Below, piece after piece: positions 43,251 through 54,937 of a stretch of DNA of 64,000 nt. The translations under genes were made by a program, and so were the position numbers. Source of the DNA: Streptomyces hayashii (GTDB taxonomy: Bacteria > Actinomycetota > Actinomycetes > Streptomycetales > Streptomycetaceae); assembly GCF_024539815.1 (NCBI RefSeq), contig NZ_JAHHIU010000001.1, positions 16,191-80,190 on the forward strand, in the 5' to 3' direction. Position 1 is the first letter of the stretch, and the number at the start of each line of letters is the position of its first letter. The notes under the pieces are model-generated. The model searched no databases. It was not told the origin of the DNA and saw only the letters and a list, made by a program, of their open reading frames with translations.

Positions 43251-44109
43251 ACGTCTCCTCCGCGTTGCGCACGATCCGCAAGGCCCACCACGCGCCCGCA
43301 GCCTCCAGCGCTCCGCCGATGAACAGGCAGCCCAGCCCCGCCCCGCTGTGCAGCAGCACATGCAGGGGGTCGGCGCCGAGCGTGGCGCCCAGCAGGAGGC
43401 CGAGGGCCGGCAGACCAGCGAGCATCACGACCGTGGCGCGTGGACCGGACAACTGGGCTCGCAGATCAGCGCGTTGGTCCCGTTCGGCACGCAACGCCCC
43501 CTCAAGTCGGTCGAGCCCGGCCGCCAGGCCCGCACCGCGGTCCACGGCCACCCGCCAGCACGCCGCAAGCCCCAGCAGCCCTTCGGCCCCCGGCTGCCGC
43601 GCGGCGACCGTGAGAGCGTCGGGCACGTCTCCGCCGAACCGGGCGGCCGCCAGCACCGACGGCTGCGCCGCGCCCAGCCCTGCGCAGTCGCGCGCCGCCC
43701 GCTGCAACGCCTCCCCGGGCTGCCTGCCTGCCAGAACCTCCCCGGCCAGCGCCGCGCAGAGCGCGATGACCGCGTCCCCTCGACGTTCCTGCGTCCGCCG
43801 CGCGTCGGCGGCACAGCGCGCACGGCGCAGCAGCGGCACCCCGGCCGCCCCCGCGACGACCGGGAGCACGGAGCCCCCCAGCAGGGCCAGGACCAGTCCG
43901 GCGACCGGCGCCCACCATTCGGGCCGCCATCGCGCTCGCAGTCGTCGGAACTCACGGTTGAGGTGCTCCCACGACGGGGGCCCGCCGCCGATCGTCCCGT
44001 CGCCGGCGAGCATCAACCGTGCGCGCCTGGCTCCGGAGTGCGGCCCGCCCAGCAGCCAGGCAGCCGCTCCGGCGCAGGCCACGGCCGCCGCCATCGGCAT
44101 CTCACCCAT
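43249..44109 (-). CDS. tadB: TadB-like type II secretion F-domain protein
   Basis: 286 residues. A second platform protein with hydrophobic segments at the N-terminus (AAAVACAGAAAWLLGG), after ~65 residues (WWAPVAGLVLALLGG) and two near the C-terminus (VVMLAGLPALGLLLGATLG, LGCLFIGGALEAAGAWW). The T2SSF helical core is in between (GEALQRAARDCAGLG, GGDVPDALTVAARQPG). The ATG at 44109 overlaps the end of the ATPase gene, so the two are coupled. Works with TadA and TadC to extrude the pilus. Confidence 0.87.
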   Translation of the reverse strand: MGEMPMAAAVACAGAAAWLLGGPHSGARRARLMLAGDGTIGGGPPSWEHLNREFRRLRARWRPEWWAPVAGLVLALLGGSVLPVVAGAAGVPLLRRARCAADARRTQERRGDAVIALCAALAGEVLAGRQPGEALQRAARDCAGLGAAQPSVLAAARFGGDVPDALTVAARQPGAEGLLGLAACWRVAVDRGAGLAAGLDRLEGALRAERDQRADLRAQLSGPRATVVMLAGLPALGLLLGATLGADPLHVLLHSGAGLGCLFIGGALEAAGAWWALRIVRNAEET

Positions 44110-45313
44110 CCCGCCCGTCCCCCTCTTCGTTCTCGTCACTCCGCAGCAGCTCGCCGAGCCGCTCCCAACCCCGCTCCTGGACGAAGGCGTCCGCTCGCCA
44201 TCGCAGCGCCGGGACGGTGCGTACCAGCCCGGACGGGTCCCGCTCCAGCACGTGCACCTCACCGATCCGCCGCCGCCCGGCCGGGTCGCGCACGAGGTGC
44301 AGGACCACCGACAGGGCTGCCGCCAACTGGCTGTGCAGTGCGGCCCGGTCGAGTCCGGCCGCCGTTCCGAGCGCCTCCAGACGAGCGGGGACGTCCGCGG
44401 CGGCGTTGGCGTGGACCGTGCCGCAACCGCCCTCATGACCGGTGTTCAGCGCGGCGAGCAGATGGACGACCTCCGGGCCGCGCACCTCGCCCACGACCAA
44501 CCGGTCCGGCCGCATCCGCAGGGCCTGGCGAACCAGGTCCTCCAGCGTGACGAGGCCGGCTCCCTCCTGGTTGGCGGGTCTGGTCTCCAGGCGGATCGCG
44601 TGCGGGTGATCCGGGCGCAGCTCCGCCGAGTCCTCCGCGAGCACGATCCGCTCCCCCGGCCCGACCAGGCCGAGCAGCGCGCTCAGCAGGGTCGTCTTCC
44701 CGCTGCCGGTGCCGCCGCTGATCAGGAAGGACAGTCGCGCACGCACCAGGGCGCGCAGCACCCGGTCACCGCCGGGCGGCACAGTGCCCGCGGCCACCAG
44801 TTCGTCGAGCGTGAAGGCGCGTGGCCGTACGACGCGCAGCGACAGGCAGGTGCAGCCGACGGCGACCGGAGGGAGCACGGCGTGCAGTCGTGTCCCGTCG
44901 GGCAGCCGGGCGTCGACCCAGGGACGGGCGTCGTCCAGACGCCGCCCGGCCACCGCGGCCAGGCGCTGCGCGAGGCGGCGCACGGCGGCGGCGTCCGGGA
45001 AGGAGACGTCGGTCAGCTCCAGGCCCCCGCCCCGGTCGACCCAGACCCGGTCCGGGCCCGACACCAGCACGTCGGTCACCCAGGGGTCTGCGAGCAGCGG
45101 CTCCAGGGGGCCGCTGCCGATCAGCTCGGACCGCAGGTGTTCGGCCGCGCCGAGGATCTCCGCGTCCCCGAGCACCCGCCCTTGTTCCCGCAGTGCCTGC
45201 GCCACGCGCGCGGGCGTCGGTTCGGCCCCGCTCTCGGCGAGCCACTGCCGGACGCCGTCGAGCAGCGTCGCCGTGCTGCCCCGCGCCCGTCGCAGGCCGG
45301 GCGGGGTGCTCAT
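44102..45313 (-). CDS. tadA: TadA/CpaF-type pilus assembly ATPase
   Basis: 403 residues. A secretion ATPase of the VirB11/GspE superfamily that powers pilus assembly at the cytoplasmic face. Walker A is SGGTGSGKTTLL, the Asp box IVLAEDSAEL, Walker B PDRLVVGEVRGPE, and the His box is TGHEGGCGTVHAN. All catalytic elements are present. The ATG overlaps the upstream stop as ATGA. Confidence 0.93.
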   Translation of the reverse strand: MSTPPGLRRARGSTATLLDGVRQWLAESGAEPTPARVAQALREQGRVLGDAEILGAAEHLRSELIGSGPLEPLLADPWVTDVLVSGPDRVWVDRGGGLELTDVSFPDAAAVRRLAQRLAAVAGRRLDDARPWVDARLPDGTRLHAVLPPVAVGCTCLSLRVVRPRAFTLDELVAAGTVPPGGDRVLRALVRARLSFLISGGTGSGKTTLLSALLGLVGPGERIVLAEDSAELRPDHPHAIRLETRPANQEGAGLVTLEDLVRQALRMRPDRLVVGEVRGPEVVHLLAALNTGHEGGCGTVHANAAADVPARLEALGTAAGLDRAALHSQLAAALSVVLHLVRDPAGRRRIGEVHVLERDPSGLVRTVPALRWRADAFVQERGWERLGELLRSDENEEGDGRDG

Positions 45314-46413
45314 GAGCCGCCCGCCTCGGTCAGCGCCCTCTCCCAGAACTCCTTGCAGAAGCGGGCCAGAGGTCCGCGCGCGTTCGCGCCCGGCGGCGCC
45401 TTGCCCCCGTCCGGACGCAGCAGGCCGGACTCGAAGGGCACCTCGCCGGCGAGCGGCAGCCCGAGCAGACCGGCCACCTCGCTGTCGTCGAGTCCGGGTG
45501 CGTAGGGGCCGCGCACCGCGACCCGCAGGTCGCGCACCACCATCCCGACGGCGGAGGCGACGCGGCCTCCTGCCGCGACGGCGCGCAGTTCGGCCGGGAC
45601 GACGAGGAGCCCCAGGTCGAGTTGGGCGAGGACCTCGGCGACCCCGTCGTCGATACGGCGCGGCAGGTCGACGACGACCGTGCCACCCCGCCGACGAGCC
45701 GCGGCGAGCACCGCGCGTACGGCCTGGGGCGCGATGGCGACGCAGTCGCCCCGGTCCCAGCTCAGCACCCTCAGCGAGTGCAGCCGGGGCAGCGACTCCT
45801 CCAGGGCGCCGCCGCCGACCCGGCCGCGGGAGGCTGCGAAGGCGGGCCAGCGCAGACCTTCGGCGCTTTCGCCGCCGAGCAGCACGTCGAGTCCGCCGCC
45901 GAGCGGATCGGCGTCCACCAGGAGTGTGCGCAGTCCCTCCCGCGCGGAGGTGACGGCGAGGGCGCACGCGAGCGTGGACGCTCCGGCGCCGCCGCGGCCC
46001 CCGATCACGCCTACGGTGAGCGCGGGTCGTCCGACGCCCTCGGCGACGTCGGCGATGCGGTCGACGAGCCACTGTTCGCCGTCGGGCAGCATCAGGACGT
46101 GGTCGGCGCCGATCTCGACGGCGCGTTGCCACACCCCCGAGTCGTCCTGGTCGCGTCCGACGAGGACCACTCCGCGACGGCGGACGGCCCCACGGACGCG
46201 GCGTGCCGCGTCGTCACCGACGAGGACGAGCGGCGCGGTCTCCCAGCTGCCCCGGCGCTCCGGCACCGAGTGATGCACTTCCGGTGTGGCGCCCGCCGCG
46301 GCGCACAGGCGCAGCAGGTCGTCGAGGAGGTCCACGTCCTCCGTGACGATCAGTGGCCGGCCGGGCCGCCCTCCGGCAGTGGGCGGCAGACCTTGTGTGA
46401 CGGTTCCGGTCAC
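45310..46413 (-). CDS. Ssd/CpaE-like MinD-family protein
   Basis: 367 residues and first gene of the pilus operon. An N-terminal receiver-like region (~1-110) precedes a MinD/ParA-type domain. The deviant Walker A is GGRGGAGASTLA, lacking both usual Lys residues, a feature of the Rv3660c/Ssd septum-site group, so ATP hydrolysis may be lost. The DADPLGGGLD switch I motif is kept. CpaE relatives position the pilus machinery, and Ssd affects septation in mycobacteria. The GTG at 46413 follows GGGGG; a TTG at 46422 is the alternative. Confidence 0.85.
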   Translation of the reverse strand: MTGTVTQGLPPTAGGRPGRPLIVTEDVDLLDDLLRLCAAAGATPEVHHSVPERRGSWETAPLVLVGDDAARRVRGAVRRRGVVLVGRDQDDSGVWQRAVEIGADHVLMLPDGEQWLVDRIADVAEGVGRPALTVGVIGGRGGAGASTLACALAVTSAREGLRTLLVDADPLGGGLDVLLGGESAEGLRWPAFAASRGRVGGGALEESLPRLHSLRVLSWDRGDCVAIAPQAVRAVLAAARRRGGTVVVDLPRRIDDGVAEVLAQLDLGLLVVPAELRAVAAGGRVASAVGMVVRDLRVAVRGPYAPGLDDSEVAGLLGLPLAGEVPFESGLLRPDGGKAPPGANARGPLARFCKEFWERALTEAGGS

Positions 46414-46995
46414 GATTTCCAACCCCCTTCGCCGCGGGCCGCGCAGTCACTGCGGTCCCGCGAATCCCCAACGTGTGGAGAACCGGCGTCCGGTCTCCAT
46501 ATGAACGGCCGACGCAAACCGGCCGCGAACGCCCGGCAAACGGAACCGGCCATGTGAAGTCGGCACGTGCGGACGTCCGGGAATCACGGTGCAGCGATCT
46601 CGGAAATCGTGTGGATCTTGGTGGATAACTGTGGACGAGTGGGCACTTGTGAATATCGCCGTCACCCAAACCGGTGACGCGTGCGCCATCTCGTGTGCGA
46701 CTTCCGCAGAGCAGTCCGACGACTACACACGGTGACCGTGGGTGGACATGCCGAAGAGACGGCCTGAGGCCGCCTCGATGCGACGCGTCGGTCGCGTACA
46801 GAAAATGAAAACCCACCCGGACATGCGACGACCCCCGCCGGGGGGGAGAGCGGGGGTCGTCTCCACGGCCGACTCGGGGGGGGAGGAGCCGGACCGGGTT
46901 AGCACGGTCGCGAACGATCCGTGACTTCCATGGTGTACCCGAGAGGCCTCTCAGGCAAACCCACGCGCCCACCTTACGCCGAATGGGCTGCCCCT
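46414..46995. other. divergent spacer between pilus operon and HAD gene
   Basis: About 580 bases with a relatively AT-rich patch near 46600-46680. It should hold the pilus operon promoter and that of the HAD gene. Two DnaA-box-like sequences lie at 46620-46636. No gene seen. Confidence 0.5.
46827..46861. terminator. strong hairpin upstream of HAD gene
   Basis: A perfect 12-bp stem (GACGACCCCCGC/GCGGGGGTCGTC) with an 11-base G-rich loop, 134 bases before the HAD start. It has no U-tract; it may be a terminator or leader attenuator. Confidence 0.5.
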
Positions 46996-47949
46996 ATGCT
47001 CTTGGTTGTGGAAAACCACTCCCTGCCCCGCACAGCGGCCTTCTTTGACCTGGACAAGACGGTCATTGCGAAGTCGAGCACGCTCACCTTCAGCAAGTCC
47101 TTCTACCAAGGCGGTCTGATCAACCGCCGGGCGGCCTTGCGGACCGCATATGCCCAGTTCGTGTTCCTCGTGGGCGGTATGGACCACGACCAGATGGAAC
47201 GGACCCGGGAGTACCTGTCCGCCCTCGTACGCGGCTGGAACGTCCAGCAGGTGAAGGAGATCGTCGCCGAGACCCTTCACGATCTGATCGATCCGCTGAT
47301 CTACGACGAGGCCGCCTCCCTGATCGAGGAGCACCACACCGCCGGCCGCGACGTCGTCATCGTGTCGACGTCGGGGGCCGAGGTCGTGGAGCCGATCGGG
47401 GAGCTGCTCGGCGCGGACCGGGTGGTCGCCACCCGCATGGTCGTGGGCGAGGACGGCTGTTTCACCGGCGAGGTCGGGTACTACGCGTACGGCCCGACGA
47501 AGGCGGAGGCCATCAGGGAGCTGGCCGAGTCCGAGGGCTACGACCTCTCGCGCTGCTACGCCTACAGCGACTCGGCGACCGACCTGCCGATGCTGCAGGA
47601 GGTGGGGCATCCGCACGCCGTGAACCCCGACCGGGCCCTGCGCCGCGAGGCCGTGGCGCGCGGGTGGCCGATCCTCGACTTCCACCGGCCGGTGCGTCTC
47701 AAGCAGCGGATCCCCTCGTTCTCCGTGCCGCCCCTATGGCAGCGGCCGCGACGGCGGGCCTTGTCTGGTACGCGAACAGGCGGCGGGCGGCGGCCGTCTG
47801 ACGGAGCGGCGCACTCGCTCGCCCGGCCCCTGTCCGGTGCCGTCGCAGCACCTCAGCGGCGCCACCCGGCAAAACCCGTTTGGACGCAAAAGCAAAGAAC
47901 TGCTGCCAGCACTTCCACTTGTCCGGGTCCTGGAGTACAAAGGACTTAA
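46996..47949 (+). CDS. HAD-superfamily IB phosphatase, C-terminus frameshifted
   Basis: 317 residues as read. Motif I FFDLDKTV near residue 18, motif II IVSTSGAEV and motif III YSDSATDLPML define a HAD IB (SerB-like) phosphatase; the family's substrate is not firmly known. Homologues I recall end with a membrane tail. Here a perfect tail of that type (MAAAATAGLVWYANRRRAAAV) is encoded at 47736-47801 in another frame. The frame actually open after SVPP continues to 47949 as basic, low-complexity sequence. A small indel near 47730 therefore probably replaced the membrane anchor. Start at ATG 46996 (MLLVVENH). Confidence 0.8.
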   Translation: MLLVVENHSLPRTAAFFDLDKTVIAKSSTLTFSKSFYQGGLINRRAALRTAYAQFVFLVGGMDHDQMERTREYLSALVRGWNVQQVKEIVAETLHDLIDPLIYDEAASLIEEHHTAGRDVVIVSTSGAEVVEPIGELLGADRVVATRMVVGEDGCFTGEVGYYAYGPTKAEAIRELAESEGYDLSRCYAYSDSATDLPMLQEVGHPHAVNPDRALRREAVARGWPILDFHRPVRLKQRIPSFSVPPLWQRPRRRALSGTRTGGGRRPSDGAAHSLARPLSGAVAAPQRRHPAKPVWTQKQRTAASTSTCPGPGVQRT

Positions 47950-48142
47950 CGGCCCGCGAGACCAAGGACATCCGCGAGGATCCCCTTAACAACGCATTTG
48001 GCCCCACGGACCGCGCATGACCACCGGGCACCCACGCGACGTCGACCCGTCGATTACGGGCCAGCCGCACCAGGTGACGGGCAAAGTTCCCGACCTGATG
48101 GGCAATACATCGAGGACGCTTGGTAACCGGGTGAGCATGCCA

Positions 48143-48170
48143 GCGGCGGTACGAGAACTCGTACCGCCGC
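48143..48170. terminator. 13-bp inverted repeat
   Basis: GCGGCGGTACGAG and CTCGTACCGCCGC are separated by AA and followed by AACCCTTTTC. Probably a terminator serving the plus strand, or an operator. Confidence 0.5.
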
Positions 48171-48210
48171 AACCCTTTTCGATTGCCAACACCCGGCAAC
48201 GTTTCCACCG

Positions 48211-48232
48211 GCCCCCGTGCGGGGGCTTCTTC
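48211..48232 (+). terminator. rho-independent terminator
   Basis: GCCCCC-GTGC-GGGGGC followed by TTCTTC, a typical short Streptomyces terminator on the plus strand. Confidence 0.65.
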
Positions 48233-48400
48233 ATGCCAATGCCCCTGAGTGCTGCCGATACCTCTGAGCGTCGATGGCTCCGAGCATCGATGCCTCTGAG
48301 TGCCGCCACCCCCTGGTGCGCCCCCTGAGCGGAGCCTCCTGGGCGTCGATCCCCGCGTCGGCACTCGCCACTCCGTCGGGCCGCCACGCGCGTGTGACGG

Positions 48401-49225
48401 CTACGCCGCACCGCGCTGCAGCGCCTCGCACACCGCCGTCGACTCCCGGGCGCCGAGTTCGACAGCTCTGCCGCAGTGGGCGATCCACGCCGCCATGCCG
48501 TCCGGGGCTCCGGACGCATAGCCGTCCAGAGCCGCCAGATAGGCGGCCCGCCCCAGCTCGGCGTGGCCCACCTCGGCCGGGCACACCGACTTGGGGTCCA
48601 AGCCGCTGCCGATCAGCACGATGCGTTCGGCGGCCCTGGCGACCAGGCCGTTGTGCGAGGTGAAGGGCCGCAGCGCCAGGAGTTCGCCGTGGACGACCGC
48701 GGCCGTCACCAGAGCGGGCGCGGACCCGCCCGCGATGATCAGCTCCGACAGTCCCTTCAGACGACCGGCGACCTCGTCGGCGCTCGGCAACGGCAGCTCG
48801 ATCAGCGGCTCGTCGACAGCCTCACCCGCCTGCCGCGGACGGCCGACCTCGTCGCCGTTGCTCGCCGCGGCCACCAGGTGCAGCCGTGCCAGCACCCGCA
48901 GCGGCGACTGCCTCCAGATGGACAGCAACTGACCCGCCTCCGCGGTCAGCCGGAGGGCGGCTCCCATGACCCGCGCCTCGCCGTCGACGGAGAAGTCGCT
49001 ACGCCGGCGCACCTCCTCCAGCGCCCAGTCCGCCCCGGACAGCGCCGCCGAGCCCCGCGCACCGCGCAGGGCCGCCTCGGAGGTGATCGCGTTGCTGCGG
49101 CGGCGCATGACCCGGTGCCCGTAGACCCGGTCCACGGCCTTGCGCACGGACTCCACGGACTCGGCCACACCGGGCAGCGAACCCAGGGCCGCAAGCGGAT
49201 CGGCGGACGCGCCTGTCGTACTCAT
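48401..49225 (-). CDS. degenerate Fic-fold protein (often labelled oxidoreductase)
   Basis: 274 residues. The central helix reads LRPFTSHNGLVARAAE, which lines up with the Fic motif HPFxxGNGR, but the catalytic His is Arg and the GNGR loop is HNGLVAR. It is therefore unlikely to be an AMP-transferase of the usual kind. No membrane or signal segment. The start MSTTGAS (49225) is used; no clear ribosome site. The neighbouring MinD/CooC-like gene is divergent, with ~100 bases between the starts. Biological role unknown. Confidence 0.75.
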   Translation of the reverse strand: MSTTGASADPLAALGSLPGVAESVESVRKAVDRVYGHRVMRRRSNAITSEAALRGARGSAALSGADWALEEVRRRSDFSVDGEARVMGAALRLTAEAGQLLSIWRQSPLRVLARLHLVAAASNGDEVGRPRQAGEAVDEPLIELPLPSADEVAGRLKGLSELIIAGGSAPALVTAAVVHGELLALRPFTSHNGLVARAAERIVLIGSGLDPKSVCPAEVGHAELGRAAYLAALDGYASGAPDGMAAWIAHCGRAVELGARESTAVCEALQRGAA

Positions 49226-49326
49226 GAGTACGACATTACGCAACACACGCCCGCACCCCACGAAGGAGTGGTCTTCTTCACGCCCACCTGCCACATACAG
49301 CTACTTGAGCACTACCCTTGGTGAAC

Positions 49327-50307
49327 ATGAAAATTGCTTTCGTCGGGAAGGGCGGCAGTGGAAAGACCACGCTGTCCTCCCTGTTCATCCGCCACCTCGC
49401 CGCCTGCGGCGCACCCGTGATCGCGGTCGACGCGGACATCAACCAGCATCTGGGCCCCGCCCTCGGCCTCGACGAGGCGGAGGCGGCGGCACTGCCCGCC
49501 ATGGGCGATCGACTGCCGCTGATCAAGGACTACCTGCGCGGCTCCAACCCCCGCGTCTCCTCCGCCGAGACGATGATCAAGACCACGCCGCCGGGCGAGG
49601 GTTCCCGGCTGCTGCGGGTGCGCGAGGACAACCCGGTGTACGACGCGTGCGCCCGGTCGGTGGAACTCGACGGGAGCGCCGTCCGTTTGATGGTCACGGG
49701 CCCCTTCACGGACGCCGACCTGGGGGTCTCCTGCTACCACTCCAAGACGGGAGCGGTGGAGCTGTGCCTGAACCACCTGGTGGACGGGCGCGACGAGTAC
49801 GTCGTGGTCGACATGACCGCAGGCTCGGACTCCTTCGCATCCGGCATGTTCACCCGCTTCGACGTGACGTTCCTCGTCGCCGAGCCGACCCGGAAGGGGG
49901 TCTCCGTCTATCGCCAGTACAAGGAGTACGCCCGCGACTTCGGCGTCGAACTGAAGGTCGTCGGCAACAAGGTGCAGGGACCGGACGATCTGGACTTCCT
50001 GCGCGCCGAGGTCGGGGAGGACCTGCTCGTGACGGTCGGACACTCGGACTGGGTCCGCGCCATGGAGAAGGGGCGGCCGCCCCGGTTCGAGCTCCTGGAG
50101 AACGCCAACCGACACGCCCTGAGCCTGCTGCAGGCGACCGTCGACTCGGCGTACGAAAGGCGCGACTGGGAGCGCTACACACGGCAGATGGTGCACTTCC
50201 ACCTGAAGAACGCCGCGTCCTGGGGCAACGAGCGCACCGGGGCCGACCTGGCGGCGCAGGTCGACCCCGGGTTCGTCCTCGGCGAGGGCGTCACGGCCTC
50301 CGTGTGA
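49327..50307 (+). CDS. MinD/CooC-like P-loop ATPase
   Basis: 326 residues. A deviant Walker A GKGGSGKTTL at residues 7-16, the switch VDADINQHLG and the Walker B-like VVVDMTAGSD mark the SIMIBI class MinD family, closest in feel to CooC-type ATPases that insert nickel in CO dehydrogenase. No CO dehydrogenase gene is in this window, so that role is not supported. Two Cys (SVSCYHSKTG vicinity and VELCLNH) could bind a metal at a dimer interface. In-frame TTG/GTG starts lie 6-9 bases earlier. Convergent with the deacetylase gene. Confidence 0.8.
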   Translation: MKIAFVGKGGSGKTTLSSLFIRHLAACGAPVIAVDADINQHLGPALGLDEAEAAALPAMGDRLPLIKDYLRGSNPRVSSAETMIKTTPPGEGSRLLRVREDNPVYDACARSVELDGSAVRLMVTGPFTDADLGVSCYHSKTGAVELCLNHLVDGRDEYVVVDMTAGSDSFASGMFTRFDVTFLVAEPTRKGVSVYRQYKEYARDFGVELKVVGNKVQGPDDLDFLRAEVGEDLLVTVGHSDWVRAMEKGRPPRFELLENANRHALSLLQATVDSAYERRDWERYTRQMVHFHLKNAASWGNERTGADLAAQVDPGFVLGEGVTASV

Positions 50308-50340
50308 CGGCCGGGCCGCCGTCGCGGCGCCCGCCTGCCG

Positions 50341-51618
50341 CTACTGCCTGACCGCCGGCGCCCCGGGCACGCCCTTCGGGGCCGGGGCGGGGCCGCCGGC
50401 CAGGAATGAGGCCCAGCCCTGCTTCGGGGCCTCGCCGACGTCCAGCGTGCGCAGCTTCGCCAACGTCTTCGGGTCCTGGGCGTCCAGCCAGTCCGCCAGC
50501 TGCCGGAAGGAGACGCAGCGGACGTCGGGCTTGTTGCAGACGTTCTCGACGACCTCCTCGACGGCGCGCATGTAGGTGCCGCCGTTCCAGGACTCGAAGT
50601 GGTTGCCGATGATCAACGGCGCACGGTTGCCGTCATAGGCCCGGTGGAAGCCCTTGAGCAGACCGTCGCGCATCTGGTCGCCCCAGAACGCGAACTTGTC
50701 GGGGTCGCCCTGGGTGGCCGTCCCGGACTGGTTGACCATGAAGTTGTAGTCCATGGTGAGCTGTTCGTACTTGTGCCCGGGGAAGGGCACGAGCTGCATC
50801 GACAGGTCCCACAGGCCCTGCTTCCTGGCGGGCCAGACCTGGTTGTCGACGCCGCTGGTGTCATAGCGGAAGCCCAGCTCGCGGGCGGCTTCCATGAAGT
50901 TCTTCTGCCCTTCCAGACAGGGGGTGCGAGCCCCCACGAGTTCCTTGTCGTAGTCGAAGGGCAGGGGGGCCGCCTTGCTCAGGCCCGTGTTCGTCTTCCA
51001 GGTCTTCACGAACTGCTTGGCCTGGGCGATCTCGTCCTTCCACTCCTCTACCGACCACGCGCCCACCCCGGTCTTCCCGCAGAAGTGGCCGTTGAAGTGG
51101 GTTCCGATCTCGTTGCCCTCCAGCCACGCCAGACGTAGCTGCTTCACGGTGTCGGCGATGCCGCGTTCGTCGTTGAAGCCGATGTCGGAGCTGCCGCGCG
51201 AGTGCTGCGGCGGTCTGTAGAGCTCCGCTTTCTCCTCCGGCAACATGTACACGCCGCTGAGGAAGTACGTCATCGTCGCGTTGTTGGCCTTGGACACCTT
51301 GCGGAAGTGGGAGAACAGCTTCTGGCTGTCCTCACCTGCGCCGTCCCACGAGAAGACCACGAACTGCGGTGGTTTCTGGCCCGGCTTCAGCCGCTCGGGC
51401 CGCGGCAGGTGGGGTTGCGCTCCGGTGTACGCCGTGGAGCCGTCGCCGATCAGGCGGACGACGCTCTTGGGCGCCGGGGCCGGCTTCGCCTTCCGTGCGC
51501 CCGACGCGCCTTCCGCGGAACCGTGGGAATCGTGGGGTCCCGTCCCACAACCGGCGAGTGACACGGCGACAGCCGCGGCGACCGCGGCGCCGACGGCGAT
51601 CCTCTGGGTGGCGGCCAT
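50341..51618 (-). CDS. NodB-type polysaccharide deacetylase lipoprotein
   Basis: 425 residues. Lipoprotein signal with lipobox SLAGC. The deacetylase fold shows FSWDGAGED as the catalytic-base motif and GTHFNGH supplying the HxxxH metal ligands, with RTPC and IGNHFE as later motifs. It is expected to remove acetyl groups from a cell-wall or capsular sugar outside the membrane. The ATG at 51618 is just after GGTGGGCGGAAG. A ~340-bp AT-rich spacer separates it from the divergent SulP fusion gene. Confidence 0.87.
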   Translation of the reverse strand: MAATQRIAVGAAVAAAVAVSLAGCGTGPHDSHGSAEGASGARKAKPAPAPKSVVRLIGDGSTAYTGAQPHLPRPERLKPGQKPPQFVVFSWDGAGEDSQKLFSHFRKVSKANNATMTYFLSGVYMLPEEKAELYRPPQHSRGSSDIGFNDERGIADTVKQLRLAWLEGNEIGTHFNGHFCGKTGVGAWSVEEWKDEIAQAKQFVKTWKTNTGLSKAAPLPFDYDKELVGARTPCLEGQKNFMEAARELGFRYDTSGVDNQVWPARKQGLWDLSMQLVPFPGHKYEQLTMDYNFMVNQSGTATQGDPDKFAFWGDQMRDGLLKGFHRAYDGNRAPLIIGNHFESWNGGTYMRAVEEVVENVCNKPDVRCVSFRQLADWLDAQDPKTLAKLRTLDVGEAPKQGWASFLAGGPAPAPKGVPGAPAVRQ

Positions 51619-51955
51619 CTTCCGCCCACCTTCTTCCTTCTCTCGGCCAACGCCGACGAGGGCGTTCTCTGGTGACCCGCCGGGCGAACCGGCAGCGCGG
51701 TCAAGGTCGCATGACGACCGAGAGGGAATTAATACGACAAGCCGACAAAAAGACCACTTCACTCGTGCGAGTGATCTGTTGCCCTATTTGCCAGAAAAAT
51801 CCATGCTTGACCTTTACTCTGCATTACGATTCGTTTACCGAGCGTTGATTTTTTCATCCCGCCGCTGCACGCCGTGACCCACGGCCGCGACCACCCCCGC
51901 CACAGCCGGGGGACCACCTGTTCCGCGACCGCGCTGCCCCGGAGGAGAGGGGAAC
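51619..51955. other. AT-rich divergent promoter region
   Basis: The 51720-51860 part is one of the most AT-rich stretches in the window and contains TTGACC (51808 region). It probably carries promoters for both the deacetylase and SulP genes. No gene seen. Confidence 0.5.
51760..51773. promoter_or_regulatory. inverted repeat in promoter region
   Basis: CACTCG-TG-CGAGTG, perfect 6-bp arms, in the AT-rich divergent region. Candidate operator. Confidence 0.35.

Positions 51956-54937
<2,982 letters not shown>

Larger units (their letters stand above)
47950..48400. other. intergenic with two hairpins, no gene recognised
   Basis: About 450 bases between the HAD gene and the convergent Fic-like gene. 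Apart from two hairpins (listed separately) and degenerate CTCTGAG-type repeats at 48245-48300, nothing is recognised. Confidence 0.45.

Noticed and set aside
46935..46965. CTCTCAGGCAAAC resembling part of a glycine riboswitch
   Set aside because: The paired GCCGAAGGAGCAA core and expected helices are absent, and the downstream gene is not glycine-related.
47699..47978. A minus-strand frame opposite the HAD 3' end starting MSLVSRAVKSF
   Set aside because: Some stretches look protein-like, but it is antisense to the HAD gene, has a poor ribosome site and I recognise no family.
49327..50307. Calling the ATPase a CO dehydrogenase maturation factor
   Set aside because: Family resemblance only; no CO dehydrogenase or nickel genes are in the window.
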